64,000 nt of DNA, taken from positions 1-64,000 of the forward strand of contig CAVBJS010000005.1 of NCBI GenBank assembly GCA_963596015.1. Direction: 5' to 3'. The notes beneath the pieces were generated by a model that searched no databases, was not told the origin of the DNA, and was given only the letters and a program-made list of their open reading frames with translations. Both the position numbers and the translations under genes were made by a program. This document shows, piece after piece, positions 24,651 through 33,553 of the stretch. Source of the DNA: CAG-791 sp963596015. GTDB lineage: Bacteria; Bacillota; Clostridia; Lachnospirales; Lachnospiraceae. The first letter of the stretch is position 1, and the number at the start of each line of letters is the position of its first letter.

Positions 24651-25040
24651 ATGCGAAGAATTGTGTTGGATATGCAAAGTGAACTGTTTGCAGAAGCGAT
24701 CACAAAGGTGCTTGCAGACAGCCATCTCGCTTTCCGGGTGTACCGTTCTGCGAAGCCTGAAGAAACGGTATCCCTGTGCCGTACCTGCCATGCCAACGTG
24801 CTGTTGATGGAGGTCACCCGGCAGGGAGTCCGGCAATTAGGCGAAAGAATAAAGCTTCTTGACGAACTGCGGAGCAATGAAGGCGAATTAAGCTGCAAAA
24901 CACTTCTGTTGGTGGATGAGAAGGCAGATGAACTATTGGCGGCCGATGTGCGGCAGGCAGTAAAGGATCAACTGGCCGATAATTTCGTTTATGCGTCCAT
25001 ATCACCGACATATCTTGCAGGCGTGATCGATACGCTTTAG
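24651..25040 (+). CDS. Stand-alone receiver-like protein with Glu in place of phospho-Asp
   Basis: A 129-residue protein with the fold pattern of a response-regulator receiver but no output domain. The phosphorylation site reads L-L-M-E-V, with Glu54 where the regulator at 21156 has Asp53. The acidic pair near the N-terminus is missing. Glu often mimics phospho-Asp, so this may be a constitutively active or purely structural receiver. It is transcribed away from the three-gene kinase operon across a 265-bp gap and heads a four-gene run. Assignment rests on pattern only and could be wrong. Confidence 0.6.
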   Translation: MRRIVLDMQSELFAEAITKVLADSHLAFRVYRSAKPEETVSLCRTCHANVLLMEVTRQGVRQLGERIKLLDELRSNEGELSCKTLLLVDEKADELLAADVRQAVKDQLADNFVYASISPTYLAGVIDTL

Positions 25041-25046
25041 AAAGGA

Positions 25047-25301
25047 GTGACGATCATTCAGAAACCTTCAAAAAAAATACAGAAGATCGGGGTGATCATC
25101 GTATCGGTGTTTGCTCTTTTAGTATTGACGGGATTCTTTCTGTATAAGCATTTTGTCACGGATCAGATCATGGACGGAGGCGGCGGAATGGAGAACCCGT
25201 ATGTGACAGAGGAACCGGACGGCGATGGAACACTTCGAATAGAAGTGGAGTTAACGGATGGCGCAGAGGAAACTGTAAACTTGCAAAAGATAAAGGAGTA
25301 A
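25047..25301 (+). CDS. Small single-pass membrane protein
   Basis: An 84-residue protein with a basic N-terminus, one membrane helix (about 14-34) and an acidic outer or cytoplasmic tail containing G-G-G-G. A GTG at 25047 overlaps the AAAGGAG site itself; an in-frame ATT at 25056 is eight bases from it, so the true start is unclear. It lies six bases after the receiver-like gene and six before the DUF4428 gene, so it is part of that operon. No family recognised. Confidence 0.6.
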   Translation: MTIIQKPSKKIQKIGVIIVSVFALLVLTGFFLYKHFVTDQIMDGGGGMENPYVTEEPDGDGTLRIEVELTDGAEETVNLQKIKE

Positions 25302-25307
25302 GAGCGT

Positions 25308-26075
25308 ATGGGACTGTTTGATAAGAAGTATTGTGACATTTGCGGAGAAAAGATCGGATTGCTGGGCAATCGCAAGCTGGAAAACGGAAACCTTTGCAAA
25401 GACTGCGCCAAAAAGCTCTCACCGTGGTTCTCCGACCGGCGCGGCAGCACGGTGGATGAGATCAAGACGCAGCTTGCCTACCGCGAAGAAAACAGGGAAA
25501 AGGTGTCGGCATTCCACACAACAAGGGCCCTTGGCACGAATGTGAAGGTGCTTCTGGATGAGGACGCAGGAAAATTTATGGTGACGAGCGCCCGTGATCT
25601 TGCAGAGGCCAACCCGGACGTGATGGACTTCTCAGATGTGACCGGCTGCAACCTGGATATTGACGAGAGCCGCTCGGAGATCAAGCGGAAGGATAAGGAC
25701 GGCAAGGAGGTCAGCTACAATCCGCCTCGCTATGAGTATTCCTACGACTTCTATGTCACTATCTTCGTCAATAACCCTTATTTCGACGAAATTCGGTTTC
25801 AGCTCAATTCCGGCTCCGTGGACATCACGCCGACGCCTGCACGTCCCGGAATGACGGCAAATCATAATCCGGAGACTAATGTAGAATACCGCAATTACAA
25901 GAAGATGGGTGAGGAGATCAAGCAGGCGCTCACGCGGATCCGCAAGGACGTGCGCAAAAAGGCAGAACAGGCAGCCGCGCCCAAGATAGCGGTCACCTGC
26001 CCTTGCTGCGGCGCAACTACCATGCCGGACGTCAACGGTTGCTGTGAATACTGCGGCGGTGCGGTGAACGGATAG
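25308..26075 (+). CDS. DUF4428 zinc-ribbon protein
   Basis: A 255-residue protein. The first 40 residues form a zinc ribbon (C-D-I-C-G-E-K-I-G, later C-K-D-C) typical of DUF4428. The middle is a beta-rich domain with no catalytic motif that I recognise. The end carries a second zinc ribbon (C-P-C-C-G near 228 and C-C-E-Y-C-G-G near 247). Such proteins are common in Firmicutes and have no settled function. Position in the run with the receiver-like protein suggests a shared pathway. Confidence 0.8.
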   Translation: MGLFDKKYCDICGEKIGLLGNRKLENGNLCKDCAKKLSPWFSDRRGSTVDEIKTQLAYREENREKVSAFHTTRALGTNVKVLLDEDAGKFMVTSARDLAEANPDVMDFSDVTGCNLDIDESRSEIKRKDKDGKEVSYNPPRYEYSYDFYVTIFVNNPYFDEIRFQLNSGSVDITPTPARPGMTANHNPETNVEYRNYKKMGEEIKQALTRIRKDVRKKAEQAAAPKIAVTCPCCGATTMPDVNGCCEYCGGAVNG

Positions 26076-26204
26076 ATCAGATCATACAATGAGACCTCCG
26101 ACGGAGGGAATCTCGTTCCCGACGAAAGAGGCTGCTGCTCATTCTGCAGTTGCCGTCTCGGCAGCAGAGTGAGCAGCGGAAAGTTCTGAAAAGGAGGCCT
26201 GACC

Positions 26205-27464
26205 ATGAAGCATCCGATCACGAGACGTTTTGCTCCGGCGCTTCTGTGCCTGAGTCTGGCACTGAGCCTGGCAGCCTGCGGCGGGAATACAAAGACCTCG
26301 CCGGCAGAGGAAAGCGGCAGCGTTGATGATTCTCTGTCTACCGGTGATACTTCAGAGACGAAGACCGCATCGGCAGAGGAAAACGGCAGCGTTGATGATC
26401 CTTTGTCTACCGGTGATACCTCTGAGGCAAATACCGCACCGGCAGAGGAAAGCAGCAGTGCGGCAGAGACCCTGTCCGGTGGCAAAGGTGTGAAAGCCGG
26501 GGGTACGTCTGCTGCTTCACAGGAGGAACAGACCCCGGAGGAGAAAGAAGCCATCGACCTGCTGCGTACTTGCATGGCAAAGACGGAGCAGGCCTGCGCA
26601 GTGGCCTATCTGGGGTACCGGGAGGCTGGAGATCTTTCCTCTCTTTCGGACTGGATTCAGGACAACTGCAGCGGTTTGGCACAGGAGATGCCCTTCCTTC
26701 TGACCATTCCTGCGGAGCGGATCCTGGGGGGCAGCTACGGCGATCTGTTCTGCTTCGTCCCAAGAGACGAAAACAGCAGCTTTGCCGTAAACCGGGTCAA
26801 ATGGACATCTGACCGCAGCAGCGAGCAGCCGGAGAATGTTAAAGTCCTCTACCGCAGCGAGCAGGCACAGCCCATTTTGGTCTTTAGCCATTGCGAGGAA
26901 TATCTGGACAAGCCGGATATTGAGATCCATGTCATCGCCGAAAACAGCGCCGATATCAAATGGTATCCGCAACTGGACGAGTGGGAAAATCTCGTGCTGC
27001 CGGCCGATAGGGAAGGAAATGCCGCCATGCTGAATTTCACCGTCTTCGGTGATACCACCGGGCTGGACTATACACAGGACTGGGCCGACCCCGCGGGAGA
27101 CAGTTGGTGGCTGCCGCCCACGGATGAGGGGCTGGCGGATACCACCTGGGTCTGTGACCGCTGGATCATGGAGCTGCGTCGGGGCTGCGGCGATCCGGAG
27201 TATTTCGGCGTGGCGGAGCTTTTCTATCAGTTTGAGGACGGGCAGGAGTATCAGCGTCTCTATACCGGCGTTTGGCGCATGAGCGATGATTGTCTGGAAC
27301 TGATGCTCTCAGCGGGAGTGGGGACATCCACAGGCGGCTGCTTCCCGGTGCTCATTTCCCCCTCCGGGGAAGAACTCTACATCCAGGAGAACCGGAAAGG
27401 TCTCTCCCCGCCGTTCTTTGACGATGACGTGACCTCCATGACCATGATATTAAGCTACGGATGA
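26205..27464 (+). CDS. Lipoprotein with tandem repeats and unknown C-terminal domain
   Basis: A 419-residue secreted protein. The signal peptide ends in the lipobox L-A-A-C with Cys25. Two near-identical 23-residue Ser/Thr/Glu/Asp-rich repeats and a partial third follow (about 34-90), serving as a surface spacer. The rest (about 105-419) is a Trp-rich globular region with no recognised family. A ribosome site AAAGGAGG precedes the ATG. A hairpin lies in the 130-bp gap before it. The gene ends at a 14-T run. It may be an extracellular sensor or binding partner for the nearby 7TM system, which is inference from position. Confidence 0.78.
   Translation: MKHPITRRFAPALLCLSLALSLAACGGNTKTSPAEESGSVDDSLSTGDTSETKTASAEENGSVDDPLSTGDTSEANTAPAEESSSAAETLSGGKGVKAGGTSAASQEEQTPEEKEAIDLLRTCMAKTEQACAVAYLGYREAGDLSSLSDWIQDNCSGLAQEMPFLLTIPAERILGGSYGDLFCFVPRDENSSFAVNRVKWTSDRSSEQPENVKVLYRSEQAQPILVFSHCEEYLDKPDIEIHVIAENSADIKWYPQLDEWENLVLPADREGNAAMLNFTVFGDTTGLDYTQDWADPAGDSWWLPPTDEGLADTTWVCDRWIMELRRGCGDPEYFGVAELFYQFEDGQEYQRLYTGVWRMSDDCLELMLSAGVGTSTGGCFPVLISPSGEELYIQENRKGLSPPFFDDDVTSMTMILSYG
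26304..26470 (+). repeat. 69-bp in-frame tandem repeat within the lipoprotein gene
   Basis: Two full 69-bp units (26304-26372 and 26373-26441) encode A-E-E-S-G-S-V-D-D and relatives. A partial unit follows. Copies differ at only a few bases, so copy number is likely variable between strains. Confidence 0.85.
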
Positions 27465-27517
27465 GCGTTTTTTTTTTTTTTAATACTTGCATCTCTCCCC
27501 CCCTTTTATGCTGACGA

Positions 27518-27550
27518 GAGGCGTCCCGGATCCCGGGATGCCTCTTTTCG
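27518..27550 (+). terminator. Terminator-like hairpin after the lipoprotein gene
   Basis: GAGGCGTCCCGG pairs with CCGGGATGCCTC across a short loop, then TTTTC. Together with the T run at 27469-27482 it should end transcription. The rest of the gap to 27778 is AT-rich and holds no supported gene. Confidence 0.75.
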
Positions 27551-27778
27551 TCGTTAGGGCTCTGTATCCGGACACATCCTGCTGTCTGGCTGAGGGCTGA
27601 ATTGTAACAAAAAAGGTAAATTATAAGCAATATCTTAACAACTTTCGTATTATTTATACGCAAAGCATGTTATCATTAATGGGTACGTCTGTCAGAATGC
27701 CTAAGAGTACCTAGCAGGATTTTCCGGGAGGGGCTGCATACTGGCTATGCGCACTAAACTGTGGCATGAGAGGTAAAC

Positions 27779-28777
27779 ATGAGTATTGCAAAACCGCTGA
27801 GCACCGCGTTGGAGCCGGCCGAGGTAAAGGCAGATCGCCGCAGGGCGCGCCGGTATGACCAGTGCGGCCTGGGTGAAAAAGCCATCTATATGGGAAGCAC
27901 TATGCACCCCCGCCGGTATTATATTCCTTACGCCAATGTGACCCATGTCTTTAAGCGGGTAGGCGTCAGCAATCCGGAGGGCAAGGGCTTTCTGGCACCG
28001 GTGCTGTTCGTGGTAGTCCGCTACGATGGAGATAAGGAACAGTCCTGCGCTTTCCGCTATCTGCAGGATGCGGATAAGATGCTGGATGATCTGGAGAAAA
28101 ACCATCTCGAGATCAGTCTCCTCTCCCCGGAGGGCGAGAAGAGAGAAAAGCAGCGGCAGGAGACAGAGGCCAGGATCCTGGCCAATGATCTGTCCGAGAC
28201 CGCCCGGAAAAGCAAACGGATCCTGGAGGATGCCAGGTGGGAGATCCACAAGCGTCCCGGCCTCTATGAACAGATGGCAGCCATGGCCAAATTAAAGCGC
28301 CATGCGGATCTGATGAAGCCGTGGATAAAATATGTGGCGATGGGCATGCTGGTGACGGGGGCGGCGGCAGCGATAGCCGGAATGGTGATAATGAGAATGG
28401 CTGATAAAAGCGTGGGGATCGTACTTGCCCTTATCGGCATCATGCTGATCTTTCTGGCCATCAACAGCAAAGGACTTCCCAGCAGGCTCACCAACAGAAA
28501 GCTGCGGGATAAGGAATATGAGGCCTCCGTGGAGGCTATGGAAAGGGCAGTGAAGCATCTGGAAGATTTCCCGATTCCCTGTTGCTATGCCCACATCTAT
28601 ACCTTTGACAGGATGATCCGCATCCTGCAGCAGGAGAGAGCTCAGACCATAGAGGAGGCGCTGGAGGTCTTAAAGACAGACTTAAAAGCCATGGATTCTT
28701 CCGTGGTGCTGGCTAAGGAGGACTACCTGCAGGTAGTCGCCATCAAACCTTTGTTTACTGTGCGGGACTACAGATAA
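27779..28777 (+). CDS. Membrane protein of unknown function
   Basis: A 332-residue protein with a cytoplasmic N-terminal half that looks beta-rich, a long charged helix (about 110-165), two adjacent membrane helices (about 185-230) and a helical C-terminus. No catalytic or binding motif is visible. GAGAGG lies before the ATG. It stands alone between terminator-like hairpins and the CstA gene. No function is proposed. Confidence 0.7.
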   Translation: MSIAKPLSTALEPAEVKADRRRARRYDQCGLGEKAIYMGSTMHPRRYYIPYANVTHVFKRVGVSNPEGKGFLAPVLFVVVRYDGDKEQSCAFRYLQDADKMLDDLEKNHLEISLLSPEGEKREKQRQETEARILANDLSETARKSKRILEDARWEIHKRPGLYEQMAAMAKLKRHADLMKPWIKYVAMGMLVTGAAAAIAGMVIMRMADKSVGIVLALIGIMLIFLAINSKGLPSRLTNRKLRDKEYEASVEAMERAVKHLEDFPIPCCYAHIYTFDRMIRILQQERAQTIEEALEVLKTDLKAMDSSVVLAKEDYLQVVAIKPLFTVRDYR

Positions 28778-28867
28778 GGCCAATATCTGCAGTGACTGCT
28801 GGTAATATTTTTTTATGAGAGAAGGTCACAGGTACCCAATAAAACAAGTGACCGAGAAGGAGGAGAT

Positions 28868-30421
28868 ATGGCTACATTTATCATCGGCCTCGTGATTCTG
28901 ATCGGCGGCGGACTGCTGTACGGTAAGCTTTGCGAGAGTGTCTTCGGACCGGACGACAGAGAGACCCCTGCTTATGCCAAGCAGGACGGTGTGGATTACG
29001 TCCCTATGAAGACATGGAAGAACAGTTTGATCAACCTGCTGAACATTGCAGGCACCGGACCGATCCTTGGACCTATTCAGGGTATCCTGTTTGGACCCAT
29101 CGCTTTTCTTGCTATTCCCATCGGCAATGTCATCGGCGGTTCCATGCATGATTATTTCAGCGGCATGATCTGCACCCGGGACGGCGGCACACAGATGCCT
29201 GATCTGGTAAAGAATTACACCAACAAGGTGGTTTATATTCTCTACGATATCTTTGTCTGTGTCCTGCTGCTGTTAGTAGGCGCTGTATTTATTTACACCC
29301 CCGGCGACATCGCAGCCACCCAGGTCTTTGGATTTGGCGGCACGCCCCAGGAAGTATCTACCTGGATCATTTACACGATCATCTTCGTGTATTACCTGAT
29401 CGCTACCGTATTCCCTATCGATAAGATCATCGGACGGGTCTATCCCATCTTCGGTCTGATCCTGGTATTCTCCGCACTGGGCATTTTCGTGGCTATCTTT
29501 ACCAAGGGATATCCTCTGATCAACCTGTGGGATAACTGGAACACCGTAGGTGTGTTTGCAGCTGACGGCGGCTTTGACTTCGGCAGCTACTTCGGCTCCG
29601 GTCCCTTTGCAGCAGACGGCAATCATTTCCTGCCTATCTTCTTCGTGACCGTTGCCTGCGGTATCCTTTCCGGTTTCCACAGCACCCAGACCGCACTGAT
29701 CTCCCGTACCATCGAATCTGAGAAGAACGGCCGCATGGCCTTCTTCAATATGATGGTGGCAGAGGGATTTATCGCTATGTGCTGGGCAGCAGGTGCTATG
29801 GCCATGATCAACATGGGCGCATCTGCCGGCGGTGTCACCATGGTAGACGGTGCTTACAATGTTTTGAAAAATGGGGAGCTGGTGGCTGTGTCCGCTACTT
29901 CCGTAGTAGGTGTTCTTTGCAAGAATGCACTGGGCCCTGTAGGCGGCGTGATTGCCCTGGTCGGTGTCATCATCCTGCCTATCACCTCCGGTGATACGGC
30001 GCTTCGTGCACTGCGTTTGACCTTGTCTGACTCTCTTCACTTAAAGCAGGAGAACAATAAGCAGCGCATAGGCCTGGCTGTTCCGGTATTCGCACTGGTT
30101 TATCTCATCCTGATCTGGGCTAAGTTTGACTCCAACGGATTCAATACCCTGTGGAGATATTTCGCATGGTCCAACCAGATGATCTCACTGTTCGCACTGG
30201 CCGGCATCGCAGCCTGGATGTATAAGAACGGCAAGGCTAAATACATATGGATGCCCATGATTCCCGGTGTGTTCTATGCATTTGTAACCTGCACCTTTAT
30301 CGCAAGCCAGAAGATTGGCTTTAATCTTCCCTGGACCATTTCTTATGTGATCGGTACGGCTTTTGCTGTTTGCTATCTGATCGTCGTGATCATAAACGGC
30401 AAAAAGAAAGCAGCTGCGTGA
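28868..30421 (+). CDS. CstA-family carbon starvation/pyruvate-type transporter
   Basis: A 517-residue integral membrane protein of the CstA family with more than a dozen hydrophobic segments. Family hallmarks are F-G-P-D-D-R-E-T-P-A near residue 30, N-I-A-G-T-G-P-I-L-G-P-I near 58 and G-G-S-M-H-D-Y near 89. Characterised relatives (CstA, BtsT) import pyruvate or are linked to peptide use during starvation. This is the shorter Firmicutes form. AAGGAGGAG precedes the ATG. No LytS/LytT-type partner pair lies directly beside it. Confidence 0.9.
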   Translation: MATFIIGLVILIGGGLLYGKLCESVFGPDDRETPAYAKQDGVDYVPMKTWKNSLINLLNIAGTGPILGPIQGILFGPIAFLAIPIGNVIGGSMHDYFSGMICTRDGGTQMPDLVKNYTNKVVYILYDIFVCVLLLLVGAVFIYTPGDIAATQVFGFGGTPQEVSTWIIYTIIFVYYLIATVFPIDKIIGRVYPIFGLILVFSALGIFVAIFTKGYPLINLWDNWNTVGVFAADGGFDFGSYFGSGPFAADGNHFLPIFFVTVACGILSGFHSTQTALISRTIESEKNGRMAFFNMMVAEGFIAMCWAAGAMAMINMGASAGGVTMVDGAYNVLKNGELVAVSATSVVGVLCKNALGPVGGVIALVGVIILPITSGDTALRALRLTLSDSLHLKQENNKQRIGLAVPVFALVYLILIWAKFDSNGFNTLWRYFAWSNQMISLFALAGIAAWMYKNGKAKYIWMPMIPGVFYAFVTCTFIASQKIGFNLPWTISYVIGTAFAVCYLIVVIINGKKKAAA

Positions 30422-30516
30422 GCGTAAGACGGACAGCGGAGTGTGGCTGGGTCCGCCTTCCGTATGCTAAGGGATTAGGTCCGCATCAATAGCGGAAACA
30501 AGACTGACAACAGAAA

Positions 30517-30560
30517 GACCGTCGGACCAGGGTACGTCCGGCGGCCTTTTACATTTTTCA
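30517..30560 (+). terminator. Terminator after the CstA gene
   Basis: GACCGTCGGAC and GTCCGGCGGCC form an 11-position stem with one mismatch and an eight-base loop, followed by a T-rich tract. Confidence 0.75.
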
Positions 30561-30605
30561 AAAAAGTTTTTCAGGGAAATGTACGAGAAATATAGGGAGG
30601 AAACC

Positions 30606-31523
30606 ATGGATATAGCAGCATTTCTCAGACAGGAAGGGGTATCGGAGAGCATTTTGAAAGAGGCGGAGCACTTTCGCAGCTTTTATAAGCTGGGAGAAGG
30701 TGCAGAGAGCAGGGTCCCCACACCGCCTTATTTTTATTATGGAAAAGAAATCTGGGAGCAGGCCCTCTCTACCCTGTTGGCGGGGGAAAATCTCCTTCTG
30801 GTAGGGCCTAAGGCCACAGGCAAAAATGTGCTGGCAGAGGGCCTTTGTGCCGTGCTTGGAAGGCCGGAATGGGACATCTCTTTTTACATTAATACGGATG
30901 CGGCTTCTCTCATCGGCACGGATACCTTTGAAAACGGCAAGGTGACCCTGCGCAAAGGACCGATCCTGCAGTGTGCCCAGGAAGGGGGCTTTGGCGTCTT
31001 AGATGAGATCAATATGGCCAAAAACGAATCTCTGGCAGTGCTGCATGCCACCCTGGATTTTCGTCGCATCATTGATGTGCCTGGGTATGAGCGGATCACT
31101 CTCCATGAGGCAACCCGGTTTATCGGTACCATGAACTACGGTTATGCCGGCACAAGAGAGGTCAATGAGGCTCTGGCATCCCGCTTCATGATCATCCAGA
31201 TGCCCATCATCACCCAGGAGAACTTAGAGAAGCTGATCCAGGATAAGTATCCTTCCATCAAGCCCGCTTACAAGCAGCAGTTTGCCAGTCTTTTTGGAGA
31301 CATCCGCCGCAAATGCGAGGGAGGCGAGATCTCCACAAAAGCACTGGATCTAAGAGGTCTTCTGGCAGCTATTAAGATGATAGAGCGGGGACTGCCGGCT
31401 ATGCAGGCCCTGGAGCTGGGCATCGTCAATAAGTGCTTCGAGGAATACGAAAGACAGCTGGTGCGGGATATGATCACGGTGCGCTTTCCGGCGGATCTGG
31501 ATAGGAACGCGATCTTTGCATAA
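30606..31523 (+). CDS. MoxR-type AAA+ ATPase
   Basis: A 305-residue AAA+ ATPase of the MoxR/NorQ class. The Walker A is an atypical G-P-K-A-T-G-K-N, the Walker B region reads G-V-L-D-E-I-N, and the sensor region G-T-M-N-Y is present. ATG 30606 follows TAGGGAGG, better than an in-frame ATG at 30579. The next gene encodes a VWA protein. MoxR-VWA pairs act as chaperones that mature or remodel partner proteins or insert metals; the client here is unknown. Confidence 0.87.
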   Translation: MDIAAFLRQEGVSESILKEAEHFRSFYKLGEGAESRVPTPPYFYYGKEIWEQALSTLLAGENLLLVGPKATGKNVLAEGLCAVLGRPEWDISFYINTDAASLIGTDTFENGKVTLRKGPILQCAQEGGFGVLDEINMAKNESLAVLHATLDFRRIIDVPGYERITLHEATRFIGTMNYGYAGTREVNEALASRFMIIQMPIITQENLEKLIQDKYPSIKPAYKQQFASLFGDIRRKCEGGEISTKALDLRGLLAAIKMIERGLPAMQALELGIVNKCFEEYERQLVRDMITVRFPADLDRNAIFA

Positions 31524-31569
31524 GAGAGTGGGGAACCCGACGCAAAGCGTTTGTGGAATGGGGTTTACT

Positions 31570-33330
31570 ATGGAAATTACAGAATTTGAAAAGAAACGGG
31601 CGGCCAATCTGATCTGGAACAGTGCCCACGATTATACCATCGAGACGGGTTTTCGAGTTTATGATTTTGATGGGAAGGCTGACGTATACTGGAACAGCAT
31701 CGTAGGGGCAGTCCACCTGCACTATGATTGGGAAAAGCTTTTGGCTTTCTATAATACCTTTCATGAAAAGATCGACCAGAGCGTCTATGAGAGTCTTTTC
31801 TGGCTGGCCCTGGAGAATGCCGCCTATGAGCGGGAGAGCAAAGTGCGGCCTGTCCTTCCTTCCCTGCGAAGGGCCTATGCGGAGCAAAAGCTGGCCTCTA
31901 TGGAAGGAGCCTTTTCTCTGGAGGACTCCGCGGGACAGCGGCTGGTGGCCATCACCAAGGGCCATTTTCGAAGGGCTTTAGGCCAGGCCTGCGGTCTGCC
32001 GGATCTGGTGGATGTAAAACTGCTGGATGAGCTGGAGCTAGGCGCCGGGTTAGATACGGAAGAGGTCATTGCCCATCTGACAAAGACCCTGGAAAAATAT
32101 TTTACCTACCGGGCAGGGGCTGGGGAAATGCCGGAGAGAGAACGGAAGATTCCCTCCCCCTGGCAGCTTTTTTCTCTGTTTCGAAGAAAGGGACGGGGGG
32201 ATCCGGAAAGAGGACCGGTCCGCAGAATGTCCTTTGGCTACGGTGAGCATGTAGCGGAATACGGCAGCCAGGTGCTGGACCAAAGCCGCCTGCAGGTGGC
32301 TTTTGCCAGTTATACCGCCCAGACCGATGAAGGACTGAAGGAATATATCACCAATTACTTTGGTAAGCCCTTTTATGATGAAAAGGAAACGGCAGCGCTG
32401 CAGAAGGAATACTGTCAGGGAAATCATAAGGATGTGAAACTGCACATCACCAGAGGTGATTATACAGAGGAAATGCTGCAGGCAGGTTTTGCCGGGAAAA
32501 TGCGCCGGGAGGCCATCCGGCAGGGAGAGAAGAACCGGAAGGCGTATGAGGCACAGGAGAGCCTGTGCCGGGTACAGAAAGAAAAGCTGGCGGCAAGGAT
32601 CCGCAATTCCGTGCTGGTGCACTTAGAAGACCAGACCATAAAGGCAGCCACGGGGAAGCTGCAGGGAGACAGAGTTTGGCGGGCCCTGTATCTAAATGAT
32701 GATAAGGTCTTTACCAAAACTATAAGGGGGGATATGGGAAATCTGACGGTGGACATCCTGTTAGATGCCTCCACCTCCCAGCTGTGCAGGCAGGAGACGG
32801 TGGCGGCCCAGGGGTATATCCTGGCCCAGGCGTTGACGGAGTGTCAGATCCCGGTGCGGGTCTCTTCTTTTTGCGCCATGAATGGCTATACGGTGATGAA
32901 TGTATACCGGGACTACGCTGAGAATGATCGGAACAGAAAGATCTTTGACTATTTTACAGCCGGTGCCAACCGGGACGGACTGGCCATCCGGCTGGCTTCG
33001 GGGCTGTTGCAAAAGGAGAACCATGCAGAGCACCGGATCCTGATCCTTTTATCAGACTGTCAGCCCAATGATGTGATCAAAGTTCGCTCTGCATCAGGCT
33101 CCTATCAGGATTATGCCGCGTCTGTGGCTGTGGATGATACAGCCGCTGAGGTGCATCGGGCCAGGATGGCGGGCATCAGCGTGCTTTGTGTGTTTATGGG
33201 CGGAGAGGATGCGCTGCCTGCGGTACACCGGATTTACGGACAGGACTTTACCAGGATCAGACAGCTGGACCTCTTTGCGGAGGCAGTGGGCAGCATGCTG
33301 CAAAACCGCATTATGATAACGGGAAATTAA
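31570..33330 (+). CDS. VWA-domain protein partnered with MoxR ATPase
   Basis: A 586-residue protein. The C-terminal third (about 385-570) is a von Willebrand A domain with the MIDAS sequence D-A-S-T-S. An Asp in I-L-L-S-D-C-Q-P-N is well placed for the other metal ligand. The N-terminal two thirds are helical and match no domain that I recognise, as in NorD/CoxE-like proteins. Starts at 31558 or 31570 are both possible; 31570 has the better spacing from GGGG. It forms a two-gene unit with the MoxR ATPase. Confidence 0.82.
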   Translation: MEITEFEKKRAANLIWNSAHDYTIETGFRVYDFDGKADVYWNSIVGAVHLHYDWEKLLAFYNTFHEKIDQSVYESLFWLALENAAYERESKVRPVLPSLRRAYAEQKLASMEGAFSLEDSAGQRLVAITKGHFRRALGQACGLPDLVDVKLLDELELGAGLDTEEVIAHLTKTLEKYFTYRAGAGEMPERERKIPSPWQLFSLFRRKGRGDPERGPVRRMSFGYGEHVAEYGSQVLDQSRLQVAFASYTAQTDEGLKEYITNYFGKPFYDEKETAALQKEYCQGNHKDVKLHITRGDYTEEMLQAGFAGKMRREAIRQGEKNRKAYEAQESLCRVQKEKLAARIRNSVLVHLEDQTIKAATGKLQGDRVWRALYLNDDKVFTKTIRGDMGNLTVDILLDASTSQLCRQETVAAQGYILAQALTECQIPVRVSSFCAMNGYTVMNVYRDYAENDRNRKIFDYFTAGANRDGLAIRLASGLLQKENHAEHRILILLSDCQPNDVIKVRSASGSYQDYAASVAVDDTAAEVHRARMAGISVLCVFMGGEDALPAVHRIYGQDFTRIRQLDLFAEAVGSMLQNRIMITGN

Positions 33331-33368
33331 AAGACAATATTTCCTGTGTTTCTAAGACTCGAGGAGAA

Positions 33369-33509
33369 GTTTGAAAGAAATGCCTGATGGCATTTCTTTC
33401 AAACGGCATTGATGCCGTAAACGTCATCAATGCAAGATCACATCGGAGAATTCGCCTTCGCGAAATTCTCCTCGTGTTGCCGCAGTAAACTGCGGCAAGA
33501 AAAGAGAAA
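33369..33509 (+). repeat. Multi-hairpin intergenic element, copy 1
   Basis: Four successive hairpins fill the gap after the VWA gene. A (33369-33404) has a perfect 16-bp stem with loop TGAT. B (33406-33433) pairs GCATTGATG with CATCAATGC. C (33445-33471) pairs GGAGAATT with AATTCTCC plus an inner CGC/GCG. D (33477-33498) pairs TTGCCGCAG with CTGCGGCAA around TAAA. B, C and D recur at 51639-51750, and D alone at 56701. The element ends in a purine-rich stretch, as a leader would. Confidence 0.85.
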
Positions 33510-33550
33510 AAATGGGACTTTTTAGCTGGCGGAACGAACCTGAAAAGTCC
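33503..33550 (-). terminator. Terminator of the AraC-type gene
   Basis: On the minus strand GGACTTTT and AAAAGTCC pair across about 20 bases and are followed by CATTTTTTCTC. It lies four bases past the AraC-type stop and overlaps the end of the multi-hairpin element. Confidence 0.65.
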
Positions 33551-33553
33551 ACA

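Noticed and set aside
29273..30040. 255-codon minus-strand frame in the CstA gene
   Set aside because: Shadow of a clear membrane transporter gene.
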